Source of the DNA: an uncultured Bacillaceae bacterium
Lineage (GTDB): Bacteria > Bacillota > Bacilli > Bacillales > Caldibacillaceae
Direction: 5' to 3'
Assembly (NCBI GenBank): GCA_937951955.1
Contig: CALGAD010000102.1
Coordinates: forward strand, 1 to 34,498
Length of the DNA: 34,498 nucleotides
The stretch's first letter is position 1. The number at the start of each line of letters is the position of its first letter. The translations under genes and the position numbers were made by a program. The notes beneath the pieces were generated by a model that saw only the letters and a list, made by a program, of their open reading frames with translations, was not told the DNA's origin and searched no databases. Below are positions 1-7,983 of the stretch, piece by piece.

Positions 1-8
1 AAAATAAG

Positions 9-28
9 ACTTCCAATTAAATGGAAGC
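9..28 (-). terminator. Weak hairpin after the AbgA-like gene, possible operon terminator
   Basis: A 6-bp stem (CTTCCA 10-15 with TGGAAG 22-27) lies about 45 bases past the stop of the last gene of the minus-strand block. Read on the minus strand it is followed by a T-rich tail (TCTTATTTT). The stem is short, so this is tentative. Confidence 0.4.
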
Positions 29-74
29 CCAGCTTATCTCAAATATATTAAAACAATAATCATTGAATCGTATT

Positions 75-1379
75 CTATCTGTCTGAATTCAAATAATCTA
101 TGAGATGAACGAAAGTCGAAACCGCTGTCATTAAAGCATCTTCTTTAAAATCAAATTGCGGATGATGATGCCCGGCTGGTAAAGGACTGGAAAAAACTAA
201 ATAAGTCGCTATCCCACCACGTTCTTGAACCCGTTCCATCATAAAAGTAACATCTTCAGAACCACCCATCTCAACTTCATCAACGATTTCCGTGACATAA
301 GGATTATTTTTGTTTGCTTGCTTAACAATTTCCTTCCATTCAGGATCACATGGTGTGCTTAATGTTCTCCCTGCATATGTAATCTCAGCTTTTACATCAT
401 ACAATTTACTGCTTGCATCTATTATACGAATTGCCTGTTCTTTCATATATTCAGCTAATTCCGACGTTTCTCCCCGGGTTTCGATTTCCATATAAGCATG
501 GTCGGGAATCACATTGCGACCAGAACCCGCCACTAACTTTCCTACATTTATTCGCGTTGCGCCGTCTTTATGGCGGGGTATGCTATTTAAATGGATGCTG
601 GCAGCAGCTGCCGCTAACAGGGCATTTTTCCCTTTATTCGGCTCAACTCCGGAATGGGCAGATTCTCCCTGGAATTCAACATTCATTTTCGTGCTTGCTA
701 AAAATTTTGTCGCTGTCGAAGCAATGACGCCGACTTCTTTATTCGTAATGCCCAAGTGACCACTGATAAAATACTCAACATCATCGAGCCAGCCTTTGGC
801 CACCATGGCATATGCGCCACGACCACCTTCTTCAGCCGGTTGAAAAAGCAGTGTGTACTTGCCGGTTAACTGATCTTTCATGGCATCAATATATTTTGCT
901 ACAGCCAAACCAATTGCCGTATGACCGTCATGGCCGCATGCGTGCATGATGCCTTTCCGCAAAGACGCAAATCCTTCTTTTTTAGGAAAATGGGCATCTG
1001 AGTCACTTTCTAAAATAGGTAATGCATCGATATCGAAGCGAAAAGCTACATGTTTTCCTCGTTTCCCTGTATCAAAACAAGCGACAACCCCTGTATTTCC
1101 ACCGGCAACTTTTTCGATAAAGCCTTGTGGTACACCATTTTGTAGGGCGAACTGTTCCGCTTCTTTCAAAATTTCATCATCCGGGACGCCAAACCGCTCC
1201 CCGGGTACGAGTGCATCCTGACCGATATAAATTTGAAAACATGTATCTTTTAATTCCTGGACAATTTTATATGTCGTCATATACTCGGTAAAGCCAAGTT
1301 CCGGATAACGGTGAAAATCACGCCGCATTTTTATGACATACGGCTTGATTTCAGATAAAAAATTTTCCCTATTCAACAT
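75..1379 (-). CDS. M20 family metallopeptidase, AbgA-like amidohydrolase
   Basis: This 434-residue M20D metallohydrolase probably cleaves an amide bond of an N-acyl amino acid in the cytoplasm. Visible are RRDFH (19-23), the metal-site motif MHACGHDGH (145-153) with Cys148 and His150, the paired glutamates in PAEEGGRG (181-188), GSGRNVIP, and GGSEDVTFMM near the C-terminus. The insert between GxxE and the metal site, the length and these motifs resemble the A subunit of p-aminobenzoyl-glutamate hydrolase (E. coli AbgA, as I remember it) more than the shorter hippurate hydrolase-type relatives upstream. No AbgB or AbgT partner is in the window, so the substrate is open. It is the last gene of a minus-strand block, and its start overlaps the end of the preceding amidohydrolase by 11 bases, which indicates translational coupling. 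Confidence 0.85.
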   Translation of the reverse strand: MLNRENFLSEIKPYVIKMRRDFHRYPELGFTEYMTTYKIVQELKDTCFQIYIGQDALVPGERFGVPDDEILKEAEQFALQNGVPQGFIEKVAGGNTGVVACFDTGKRGKHVAFRFDIDALPILESDSDAHFPKKEGFASLRKGIMHACGHDGHTAIGLAVAKYIDAMKDQLTGKYTLLFQPAEEGGRGAYAMVAKGWLDDVEYFISGHLGITNKEVGVIASTATKFLASTKMNVEFQGESAHSGVEPNKGKNALLAAAAASIHLNSIPRHKDGATRINVGKLVAGSGRNVIPDHAYMEIETRGETSELAEYMKEQAIRIIDASSKLYDVKAEITYAGRTLSTPCDPEWKEIVKQANKNNPYVTEIVDEVEMGGSEDVTFMMERVQERGGIATYLVFSSPLPAGHHHPQFDFKEDALMTAVSTFVHLIDYLNSDR

Positions 1380-2565
1380 AGGCCATCTCCTTCAACTCAA
1401 TGAGCGTATCAATGGCCACTTGCGTCATCAGCTCTACGCCGTAATGGAGGCATTCTTCATTCAATTTGAAATGCGGATCATGTAACGGCTTTTGATTGTC
1501 ACCGATAGAGCATCCTAACCAATAATAAACACCCGGATACTTTATTAAAAACCGTCCGAAATCTTCTCCGCCTAAACTGGGGGTGACTTTTGGTAAACTC
1601 TTTTCACCGTAAAGTTTTTCAGCCGTTTTGCGAACGCGGTGGGCCCATCGCGGGGTGTTGACCGTTGCTGGATATCCATCAAAATATTGAATGTCAGCTT
1701 CCGCTCCCATCGATGTAGCCACACCGTTAACGATCTCATGGAATATTCGTTTGATCTTTTTCTTCGTTTCATTCGATTGGGTCCGGATTGTTCCTTCCAT
1801 CGTCACCTCATCGGCGATGACATTGTACCGGTAGCCCCCTTGCATTTTTCCTATGGTTAGCACCGCAGGATCAAAAGGATTCACATTGCGACTGACGATG
1901 GTTTGCAATGTGGTGAACACTTGGTTAGCGATAACGAGAGCATCGACCGTCTCGTGCGGCATCGAGGCGTGACCGCCAGAGCCTCTTATCGTTACCGTAA
2001 AACGATCGGAGTTCCCCATAATCGGCCCTTCCAGCACCCCGAACTGCCCGACGGGAAGACCCGGCCACACGTGCTGGGCGATAAGCACATCGGGTACATG
2101 TTCCCGGAACAGACCATCGTCCATCATTTGTTGAGCGCCACCTCTTGGTGAATCCTCTTCTGCCGGTTGGAAAATTAACAGGACCGTTCCTTCCACTTCG
2201 TCAATTCGTTCCATTAAGTATTTCCCAACTCCAAGAAGCATGGCCGTGTGGGCATCATGACCGCAAGCATGCATTTTTCCCGGAACTTTCGATTTAAAAG
2301 GTACATCCGTTTTTTCAATAATCGGGAGTGCATCCATATCTGCCCGTAACCCGATCGTTTTCCCGTCTTTTTTCCCTTTAATAACTCCTAGAACACCGGT
2401 TTTCGCATATCCCGTTTGAAAGGGTATCCCGTATTCTCGTAATTTGTTTTGCACTTTTTTCGATGTTTCAAATTCCTCACCACTTAACTCGGGATATGCA
2501 TGCAAATCACGACGAATGGCAATCACTTCATCAATAATTTTGTTCAATCCGCTCAATTTCCCCAT
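1369..2565 (-). CDS. M20 family amidohydrolase (N-acyl-amino-acid/hippurate hydrolase type)
   Basis: A 398-residue M20D amidohydrolase expected to remove acyl groups from N-acyl amino acids. It carries IRRDLHAYPELSGEE (17-31), GLRADMDALP, the metal motif MHACGHDAH (98-106) with Cys101 and His103, FQPAEED (132-138) with the catalytic/metal Glu pair, and LGGEDF near the end. It ends inside the start of the AbgA-like gene. The ATG at 2565 has AGGGG directly against it. An in-frame TTG at 2556 has better spacing from the same G-run, so the protein may be three residues shorter. The gene follows the regulator by about 55 bases, and no terminator is visible between them. Family assignment is firm; the exact substrate is unknown. 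Confidence 0.88.
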   Translation of the reverse strand: MGKLSGLNKIIDEVIAIRRDLHAYPELSGEEFETSKKVQNKLREYGIPFQTGYAKTGVLGVIKGKKDGKTIGLRADMDALPIIEKTDVPFKSKVPGKMHACGHDAHTAMLLGVGKYLMERIDEVEGTVLLIFQPAEEDSPRGGAQQMMDDGLFREHVPDVLIAQHVWPGLPVGQFGVLEGPIMGNSDRFTVTIRGSGGHASMPHETVDALVIANQVFTTLQTIVSRNVNPFDPAVLTIGKMQGGYRYNVIADEVTMEGTIRTQSNETKKKIKRIFHEIVNGVATSMGAEADIQYFDGYPATVNTPRWAHRVRKTAEKLYGEKSLPKVTPSLGGEDFGRFLIKYPGVYYWLGCSIGDNQKPLHDPHFKLNEECLHYGVELMTQVAIDTLIELKEMAYVE

Positions 2566-2619
2566 CCCCTATCTTTCTTTTAAAAATTAATGCTTTAAAA
2601 TCGAGCCAGTATGAACATT

Positions 2620-3921
2620 TTATTGTAAATGCAATTTATAAATAATTTTCGGCCGTCCTCTCCCGCTTGATTCTTCACCGATCTTCTCTGCCAGTCCGAT
2701 TTCCTCTAATTCTTTTAATATTCTTCTTGCATAACGTTCTGTTATATTGAGCCAGTTGGATAACACCTTCGATGTGACTTCGGTGATCTGATAGTAATGG
2801 GTAAGGGATTCGATCTTGGCCAGGATATTTCTACTAAACGAAACGCGCTCTAATTTATCCCCCCATTTATCAAACGGGTTTCTTAATTGATACTGTAAAT
2901 GTTCATCATTGCTCCGATATTTCGTTAAGTTTTTCATCTCATCAATAACCACGACGGCCGCTTGCTTATCTTCATCGGCAATGTTCAGTGCTAATAGCAG
3001 ATGGTCTTTAGCTTCGAGAACGGTGTTACCGTATCCTATGCCGATTTTCACGGACAAATCACTTACATTTTCCATATCCGTTATAAATTGTGCAAAGGAA
3101 TGATTGACTTGAAATAGCTCCAGGTCTCCCTTTGTAGTATAAATATAAAACAAGCCTTTACCAGCACTGAGCAATGTGCCATTTATCTTTTCAACAAAAT
3201 CGATCAAAAAACGATATAATTCCACTTCTTTTCTCATATAATGAAAGGAATTGATCGGTCTTTTGAGCTGGTCGTCATCGTTCACTTTGATTCCAAAAAT
3301 TGCAAACTGTTTCCGCTCATAATATTTCGCATATGCCCGCTCCCGTAAATATTTCAATGCACTGCTAATCGAATATTCGGATTGGTTCACCCGAAAAACG
3401 GGTACATTCCGTTTCTTTAACGCTTCATAAACGGAACTGATGCAGGTCAGGGCCACTTCTATTTTCTTTTCCTTAAAAAGGGTTTCATGAAATTGAACAA
3501 TGTCTGGAACGGATAAATACCGCTTGGAAGGCATACGGTAAATTTTAATAGTTCTAATCGCGTAAGAATCTTTAATCTCGTCTAACTCTTTTTCACCGAT
3601 CGTATCTAAACTGATCGTTTTAATTACTTTCCCAAGTTTTAAATTGGCTTCGAGTAAAGTTCCGAAAAAACTACTGCCGTGTAAGCGGACATAAAATCCT
3701 TTATGCGGCGATATTAATTTTTTCTTCACGGCATATTCATAAGGAACAGGACCTGAAAACAACCAGAAATCAATTTTATATTTTTTCTGTTTTAAAATTT
3801 GTTCTGTTTCTTCTATTTGTCTATAAATAAATGGAACAATTTCTATATCTTTAAACCGTTTCGCAACGGTTTTTATTTTCTTTACAGAATCATTAGGTCC
3901 TATAACACCAATGTTGATCAT
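2620..3921 (-). CDS. Transcriptional regulator: receptor-like N-terminus, degenerate GGDEF-like middle, C-terminal winged helix
   Basis: I chose the ATG at 3921 (433 residues) because AGGTGA sits 8 bases upstream. The frame stays open to 3996, but no ribosome site is visible there. The N-terminus (MINIGVIGPNDSV) looks like a PrpR_N or periplasmic-binding-protein-like receptor fold. The segment containing IGIGYGNTVLEAKDH resembles the degenerate GGDEF-like domain of CdaR/PucR-type regulators. The last 80 residues contain a winged helix (NWLNITERYARRILKELEE followed by SGRGRPKIIYKL). It lies between the importer ATPase genes and two amidohydrolases on the same strand, so it probably senses a peptide, amino acid or product and controls this island. 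A possible own promoter (TTGTGA, 17 bases, TATTTG) lies in the 154-base gap upstream. Remains of a related gene occur at 14752-15240. Confidence 0.72.
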   Translation of the reverse strand: MINIGVIGPNDSVKKIKTVAKRFKDIEIVPFIYRQIEETEQILKQKKYKIDFWLFSGPVPYEYAVKKKLISPHKGFYVRLHGSSFFGTLLEANLKLGKVIKTISLDTIGEKELDEIKDSYAIRTIKIYRMPSKRYLSVPDIVQFHETLFKEKKIEVALTCISSVYEALKKRNVPVFRVNQSEYSISSALKYLRERAYAKYYERKQFAIFGIKVNDDDQLKRPINSFHYMRKEVELYRFLIDFVEKINGTLLSAGKGLFYIYTTKGDLELFQVNHSFAQFITDMENVSDLSVKIGIGYGNTVLEAKDHLLLALNIADEDKQAAVVVIDEMKNLTKYRSNDEHLQYQLRNPFDKWGDKLERVSFSRNILAKIESLTHYYQITEVTSKVLSNWLNITERYARRILKELEEIGLAEKIGEESSGRGRPKIIYKLHLQ

Positions 3922-4075
3922 GCATATCACCTGGTTTCTAATTCTATCGTTAACGGAATGGAATGTAAAAAATTTATTGGTAAACGAATCAATCAAACTA
4001 CAAATATCTTTATCTATTGAATGTCACAATATGTTTGGTGCTACCGACCTAATTCTTCCCTATTCACTAAAATAG

Positions 4076-5071
4076 TTACTCAATCGGAAAATGACAGGCG
4101 GCTAGATGGCCTTCATGATAGTCTTTCAATTCCGGTGCACTCGTTTTACAAATTTCTTGAGCATAGGGGCAGCGTGTATGGAACGGACAGCCACCAGGCG
4201 GGTTGGCCGGATTCGGTAAATCACCTTTCAGCGGTTCCCTTTTCCTCCGTAATCTCGGATGATCGACTGGAATCGAACTCAATAAGGCTTCCGTATACGG
4301 ATGCTTCGGGTTCGCAAACAATTCATCCCGCTCTGCGATTTCCACAATTTTTCCGAGATACATCACGGCAATGCGATCGCTGATATGCCGGACAGCTGGC
4401 AGCCCGTGAGCGATAAACACAAGGGTTAAATTGAATTCTTTCTGTAATTTTTTCAGTAAGTTTAAAATTTGTGCCTGGATGGAAACATCGAGAGCTGAAA
4501 CGGGTTCATCACAGATGATGAGTTTCGGTTTTAACGCAAGGGCCCGGGCAATGCCGATTCGCTGGCGCTGACCACCACTAAATTCATGAGGATATCGCTT
4601 GAGCTGTTCCTCATTGAGACCGACCACTTTCATCAGGCGGATGACTTCCTCACGTATTTCCTGTTTACTCATGGATGTATGGAGCTGTAAGGGTTCACCA
4701 ATAATTTGTTCAACCGTCATCCGCGGATTTAAGGAAGAATAGGGGTCCTGGAAAATGACCTGGATGTCTTTGCGGATTTCCCGCAATTCTTTTTTATTTA
4801 GTTTTGTCAAGTCTTTCCCCATAAACTTTACGGTACCTTCCGTCGGTTTTAACAATCCTAACAGCATTTCCCCCGTTGTCGATTTTCCACAACCCGACTC
4901 ACCGACAATTCCCAATGTTTCGCCTTCGTATATTTCAAAATCGACCCCATCCACTGCTTTAACTTCGACTATTTCCTTTTTAAAAGTCCCTTTTTTAATC
5001 TCGAAATGCTTTTTTAACCCCCTCACTTCCATTAACACTTTACGCGATGGTTTCTTTAGAGCTGTTGTCAA
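4076..5071 (-). CDS. Oligopeptide/dipeptide ABC transporter ATP-binding protein (DppF/OppF type)
   Basis: A 331-residue ATPase, the second of the nucleotide-binding pair that powers peptide import. It has Walker A GESGCGKS (57-64), Q-loop VIFQDPYSSLNP, signature FSGGQRQR (165-172), Walker B LIICDEP (185-191), and the C-terminal oligopeptide-transporter extension with spaced cysteines (GCPFHTRCPYAQEIC). The start is a TTG with GGGAGGAG about 8 bases upstream; it lies inside the end of the preceding ATPase gene (32-base overlap). An internal ATG 13 codons later lacks a ribosome site. The H-loop reads AHGL where relatives normally read SHDL, so the Asp after the switch His223 is Gly. It is the last transporter gene before the regulator. 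Confidence 0.93.
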   Translation of the reverse strand: MTTALKKPSRKVLMEVRGLKKHFEIKKGTFKKEIVEVKAVDGVDFEIYEGETLGIVGESGCGKSTTGEMLLGLLKPTEGTVKFMGKDLTKLNKKELREIRKDIQVIFQDPYSSLNPRMTVEQIIGEPLQLHTSMSKQEIREEVIRLMKVVGLNEEQLKRYPHEFSGGQRQRIGIARALALKPKLIICDEPVSALDVSIQAQILNLLKKLQKEFNLTLVFIAHGLPAVRHISDRIAVMYLGKIVEIAERDELFANPKHPYTEALLSSIPVDHPRLRRKREPLKGDLPNPANPPGGCPFHTRCPYAQEICKTSAPELKDYHEGHLAACHFPIE

Positions 5072-6047
5072 GGTTCACTCCTCCCTTCACTAGGAAACAG
5101 CGCTTATAATGATTTTCACGATACAGTTCCAATTGCGGGTGCTCTTGTTTACATAATTCAGTGGCAAAGGGACAGCGGGGATGAAACTTACAGCCTTTTG
5201 GCATTTGCGACGGTGTTGGAACAGAGCCTTTAATCGGTTGTAATTCTTCCACAGGCCCGGTCATTTTCGGTACCGATGCCATTAAGCCGCGTGTATAAGG
5301 ATGAACCGGGTGATCAAAAATTTCGTCCACTGGAGCTTCTTCCACAACTTCGCCGCCATACATAACCACAACCCGATCAGCGACTTCCGCAACCACGCCC
5401 AGATCATGGGTGATGAGAATTACACCGGTATTAAACTTATTTTTTAAATTGACGATTAAATTCAATATTTGTGCTTGAATCGTGACATCAAGGGCTGTTG
5501 TCGGTTCATCGGCAATTAACAGTTTCGGGTTACAGGATAGCGCCATCGCAATCATAACTCTCTGTCTCATTCCGCCCGACAACTGGTGGGGAAACTGTTT
5601 CATCACCCGCTCTGGATCAGGTATTCCCACTAAATCGAGCATTTCAATCGCTTTTTTAACAGACTGATCCTTATCTAATTTTTGATGGAGTTTAATCACT
5701 TCCACGATCTGATTTCCGATGGTGAACACTGGATTGAGTGAAGTCATCGGTTCCTGGAAAATCATCGAAATTTCATTGCCGCGAATTTTTCTCAATTCCT
5801 TATTCTTTAATGTTGTTAACTCTTTTCCCAGGAATTGAATCGAACCGTCAGAGATTTCGCCAGGATACGGAATCAAGCCCAGTATCGAAAGTGAAGTTAA
5901 ACTTTTTCCGCAACCCGATTCCCCGACAATAGCAACGGTTTCCCCTTCATTAACGGTAAAACTCACCCCATCGACAGGTGTGATGTAGCCATGTTCCGTT
6001 TTGAAGCGAATGCGTAAATTTTCTACCTTTAATAATGGCTCACTCAT
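5040..6047 (-). CDS. Oligopeptide/dipeptide ABC transporter ATP-binding protein (DppD/OppD type)
   Basis: A 335-residue ATPase, partner of the next gene in the importer. Walker A GESGCGKS is at 42-49, FQEPMTSLNP is the Q-loop region, signature LSGGMRQR is at 156-163, Walker B LLIADEP at 176-182, and the H-loop ITHDL contains His214. The C-terminal extension with HPRCPFATELC is typical of the OppD/DppD group. GAGGGG precedes the ATG at suitable distance. It follows the DppC-type permease by 20 bases and overlaps the next ATPase gene, which is normal for equimolar synthesis of the two subunits. All ATPase residues are present. Confidence 0.94.
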   Translation of the reverse strand: MSEPLLKVENLRIRFKTEHGYITPVDGVSFTVNEGETVAIVGESGCGKSLTSLSILGLIPYPGEISDGSIQFLGKELTTLKNKELRKIRGNEISMIFQEPMTSLNPVFTIGNQIVEVIKLHQKLDKDQSVKKAIEMLDLVGIPDPERVMKQFPHQLSGGMRQRVMIAMALSCNPKLLIADEPTTALDVTIQAQILNLIVNLKNKFNTGVILITHDLGVVAEVADRVVVMYGGEVVEEAPVDEIFDHPVHPYTRGLMASVPKMTGPVEELQPIKGSVPTPSQMPKGCKFHPRCPFATELCKQEHPQLELYRENHYKRCFLVKGGVNLDNSSKETIA

Positions 6048-6067
6048 GCATTTCCCCTCGCCTTCTT

Positions 6068-6976
6068 CTATTTAATCTTCGGATCGAGCACATCACGTAG
6101 CCAGTCTCCCAAAAAGATGATGCCTAACACCGTAATCGTGATCGCCAGGCCTGGAAATGTGGCGACCCACCAGCTCGTTGCCAGATAATCCCGACCATCA
6201 CTCAACATCAGTCCCCACGACACTTCCGGTGGCTGGATGCCCAAGCCTAAAAAACTTAAAGAGGATTCCAGGATAATCGTTGTCGCAACATTTAATGTCG
6301 CGATCACGATAAACGAGGAAATGATATTGGGTAAAATATATCGGCGAATGATGATAAAATCGCTCGCACCAACGGCACGTGCCGATTTCACATAATCCCT
6401 TTCTTTCACACTTAACGTTTCACTTCGTACCATCCTGGCATAGACTACCCAGGTCGTAAAACCTAACACGATGATGATAGAAGCAAGGCTTGGACCAATC
6501 ACCGCTAAAAAGATCAGCATGAACAAAATATTGGGAATCGCCAGGAACGAATCGACTAATCTCATAATCACTTGATCGATCCATTTCCCGTAGTATCCCG
6601 AAATCAATCCTAAAACGAGACCGATAAAACCAGCAACAATCACTGAAGATACGCCAACAAGGAGGGATACTCGCGAACCGATGATAATCCGGCTCAAAAC
6701 GTCCCGGCCGAGATTATCGGTTCCTAATATATGTTCGGGAGAACCCCCTTCCATCCAGAACGGCGGCATTAACCGATTATCAACATTCGTTTGCGCATAA
6801 TCGTGCGGCGCTAAATAATTCGCGAAAACCCCGACAAACACAACCGTGAGAACGATAAAGAAGCCGATGAAGCCGGTTTTACTTTTCAATAAAGACTGGA
6901 TGATTTTCAAAAACCTGGACTTATCCTTTTTCGTTCCTTCCACGACATTTGGTTCCACCTGGGTCTGCATGCTCAT
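6068..6976 (-). CDS. Peptide ABC transporter permease (DppC/OppC type)
   Basis: A 302-residue inner-membrane permease. A cytoplasmic N-terminal tail of about 30 residues is followed by a first membrane helix (GFIGFFIVLTVVFVGVFANY), the family-typical external segment containing HILGTDNLGRDVLSRII, and then about five further helices. The EAA-type loop that contacts the ATPase is visible as ARAVGASDFIIIRRYILPN, and the end WGLMLSDGR..WWVATFPGLAI is typical of DppC. A G-rich ribosome site (GGGGGG) precedes the ATG. It pairs with the upstream DppB-type permease, 10 bases away. Confidence 0.94.
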   Translation of the reverse strand: MSMQTQVEPNVVEGTKKDKSRFLKIIQSLLKSKTGFIGFFIVLTVVFVGVFANYLAPHDYAQTNVDNRLMPPFWMEGGSPEHILGTDNLGRDVLSRIIIGSRVSLLVGVSSVIVAGFIGLVLGLISGYYGKWIDQVIMRLVDSFLAIPNILFMLIFLAVIGPSLASIIIVLGFTTWVVYARMVRSETLSVKERDYVKSARAVGASDFIIIRRYILPNIISSFIVIATLNVATTIILESSLSFLGLGIQPPEVSWGLMLSDGRDYLATSWWVATFPGLAITITVLGIIFLGDWLRDVLDPKIK

Positions 6977-6986
6977 AAAATCCCCC

Positions 6987-7904
6987 CTAATCCTCGTACT
7001 TAATTCTCGGGTCTAAATAACGATACACTAAATCGGCCGTTAAATTGCTGAGAATCACGAGAATCGCGATGATAAACGTTGCGGCCTGGACCACCGCCAT
7101 ATCCCTTAAATTAACCGCCTGGACGAGCAATTGTCCCATCCCCGGCCAGGAAAATACGGTTTCCGTGATCAGCGTACCCCCGATTAATGTGGATGTTTGC
7201 AGGGCCATGATCGTTACAACCGGAATCAATGCATTGCGGAGAGCATGTTTATTAATTACGAAAGCTTCATGTAATCCTTTACTCCGGGCCGTCCGGATGT
7301 ATTCCGAATTTAAAACTTCTAACATGCTCGAACGGATTAACCGCGTCATCTCGGCAGCAATACCGGTTCCTAAAGTGATGGAAGGTAACACTAAATGGGC
7401 TAATGTTCCCGAACCCGATACGGGGAAAATGCCCAGGTTGACGGAAAACAATAAGATTAGCATGATCCCGACCCAGAAGTTCGGCATCGCTTTCCCTAAA
7501 ACGGAGGCTCCCGTGATGATTAAGTCAGAAAATGTATTGCGTTTGATGGCCGAATATATTCCGGCAGGTACCGATAATAAAACAGCGACAGCCATTGATG
7601 AAAGCGCCAGGGTAAAACTTGCCGGAAGCCGCTCCAGTACGATCCCTAAAGCCGGTTGATTATACCGTAATGAATCACCAAAATCCCCTCTTAATACATC
7701 CTTCATATAGTTGAAATATTGGATATATAAAGGGTCATTTAATCCTAAAGCTTCCCGAAGTTCTTCCCTTTCCTGATCCGTCGCCGTTTCCGGAAGCATG
7801 AGAGCAACCGGATCCCCCGTGACGCGAACGAGGATGAAAACAATCAACGAGATTAGAAATAAAACGGGAATAATTTTAATCACGTTCGAGATGAAATAGC
7901 GCAT
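6987..7904 (-). CDS. Peptide ABC transporter permease (DppB/OppB type)
   Basis: A 305-residue permease, the first membrane subunit of the importer. An N-terminal membrane helix is followed by the external loop typical of OppB/DppB (DPVALMLPETATDQERE, LGLNDPLYIQYFNYM, GDFGDSLRYNQP). Further helices follow, then the ATPase-contact loop (RTARSKGLHEAFVINKHALRN) and a C-terminus with ETVFSWPGMGQLLVQAV. AAGGAGGG lies upstream of the ATG. The hairpin in the 79-base gap after the binding-protein gene probably lowers permease expression relative to the binding protein. Confidence 0.94.
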   Translation of the reverse strand: MRYFISNVIKIIPVLFLISLIVFILVRVTGDPVALMLPETATDQEREELREALGLNDPLYIQYFNYMKDVLRGDFGDSLRYNQPALGIVLERLPASFTLALSSMAVAVLLSVPAGIYSAIKRNTFSDLIITGASVLGKAMPNFWVGIMLILLFSVNLGIFPVSGSGTLAHLVLPSITLGTGIAAEMTRLIRSSMLEVLNSEYIRTARSKGLHEAFVINKHALRNALIPVVTIMALQTSTLIGGTLITETVFSWPGMGQLLVQAVNLRDMAVVQAATFIIAILVILSNLTADLVYRYLDPRIKYED

Positions 7905-7932
7905 CGCTTTCCCTCCTTAATGAAAGATAAGG

Positions 7933-7967
7933 AAAACTGTCTGTAAGTACGGTTACAGACAGCTTTT
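7933..7967 (-). terminator. Intra-operon hairpin between binding protein and permease genes
   Basis: A perfect 10-bp stem (CTGTCTGTAA 7937-7946 with TTACAGACAG 7953-7962) with a 6-base loop is flanked by AAAA and TTTT, so it can work as a terminator in either direction. On the minus strand it lies just after the binding-protein stop codon. Partial termination here would leave the binding protein more abundant than the membrane subunits, as is common in such operons. Confidence 0.75.
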
Positions 7968-7983
7968 CCCGATAACAAATCAA

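Noticed and set aside
117..130. CGAAACCGCTGTCA, a cre-like 14-mer
   Set aside because: It has a mismatch at the first fixed T and lies inside the coding end of the AbgA-like gene, far from any promoter; likely chance.
7045..7659. 204-codon plus-strand open frame inside the DppB-type permease gene
   Set aside because: It is a shadow of a strongly conserved membrane-protein gene on the other strand, lacking a ribosome site and rich in unlikely residue runs.
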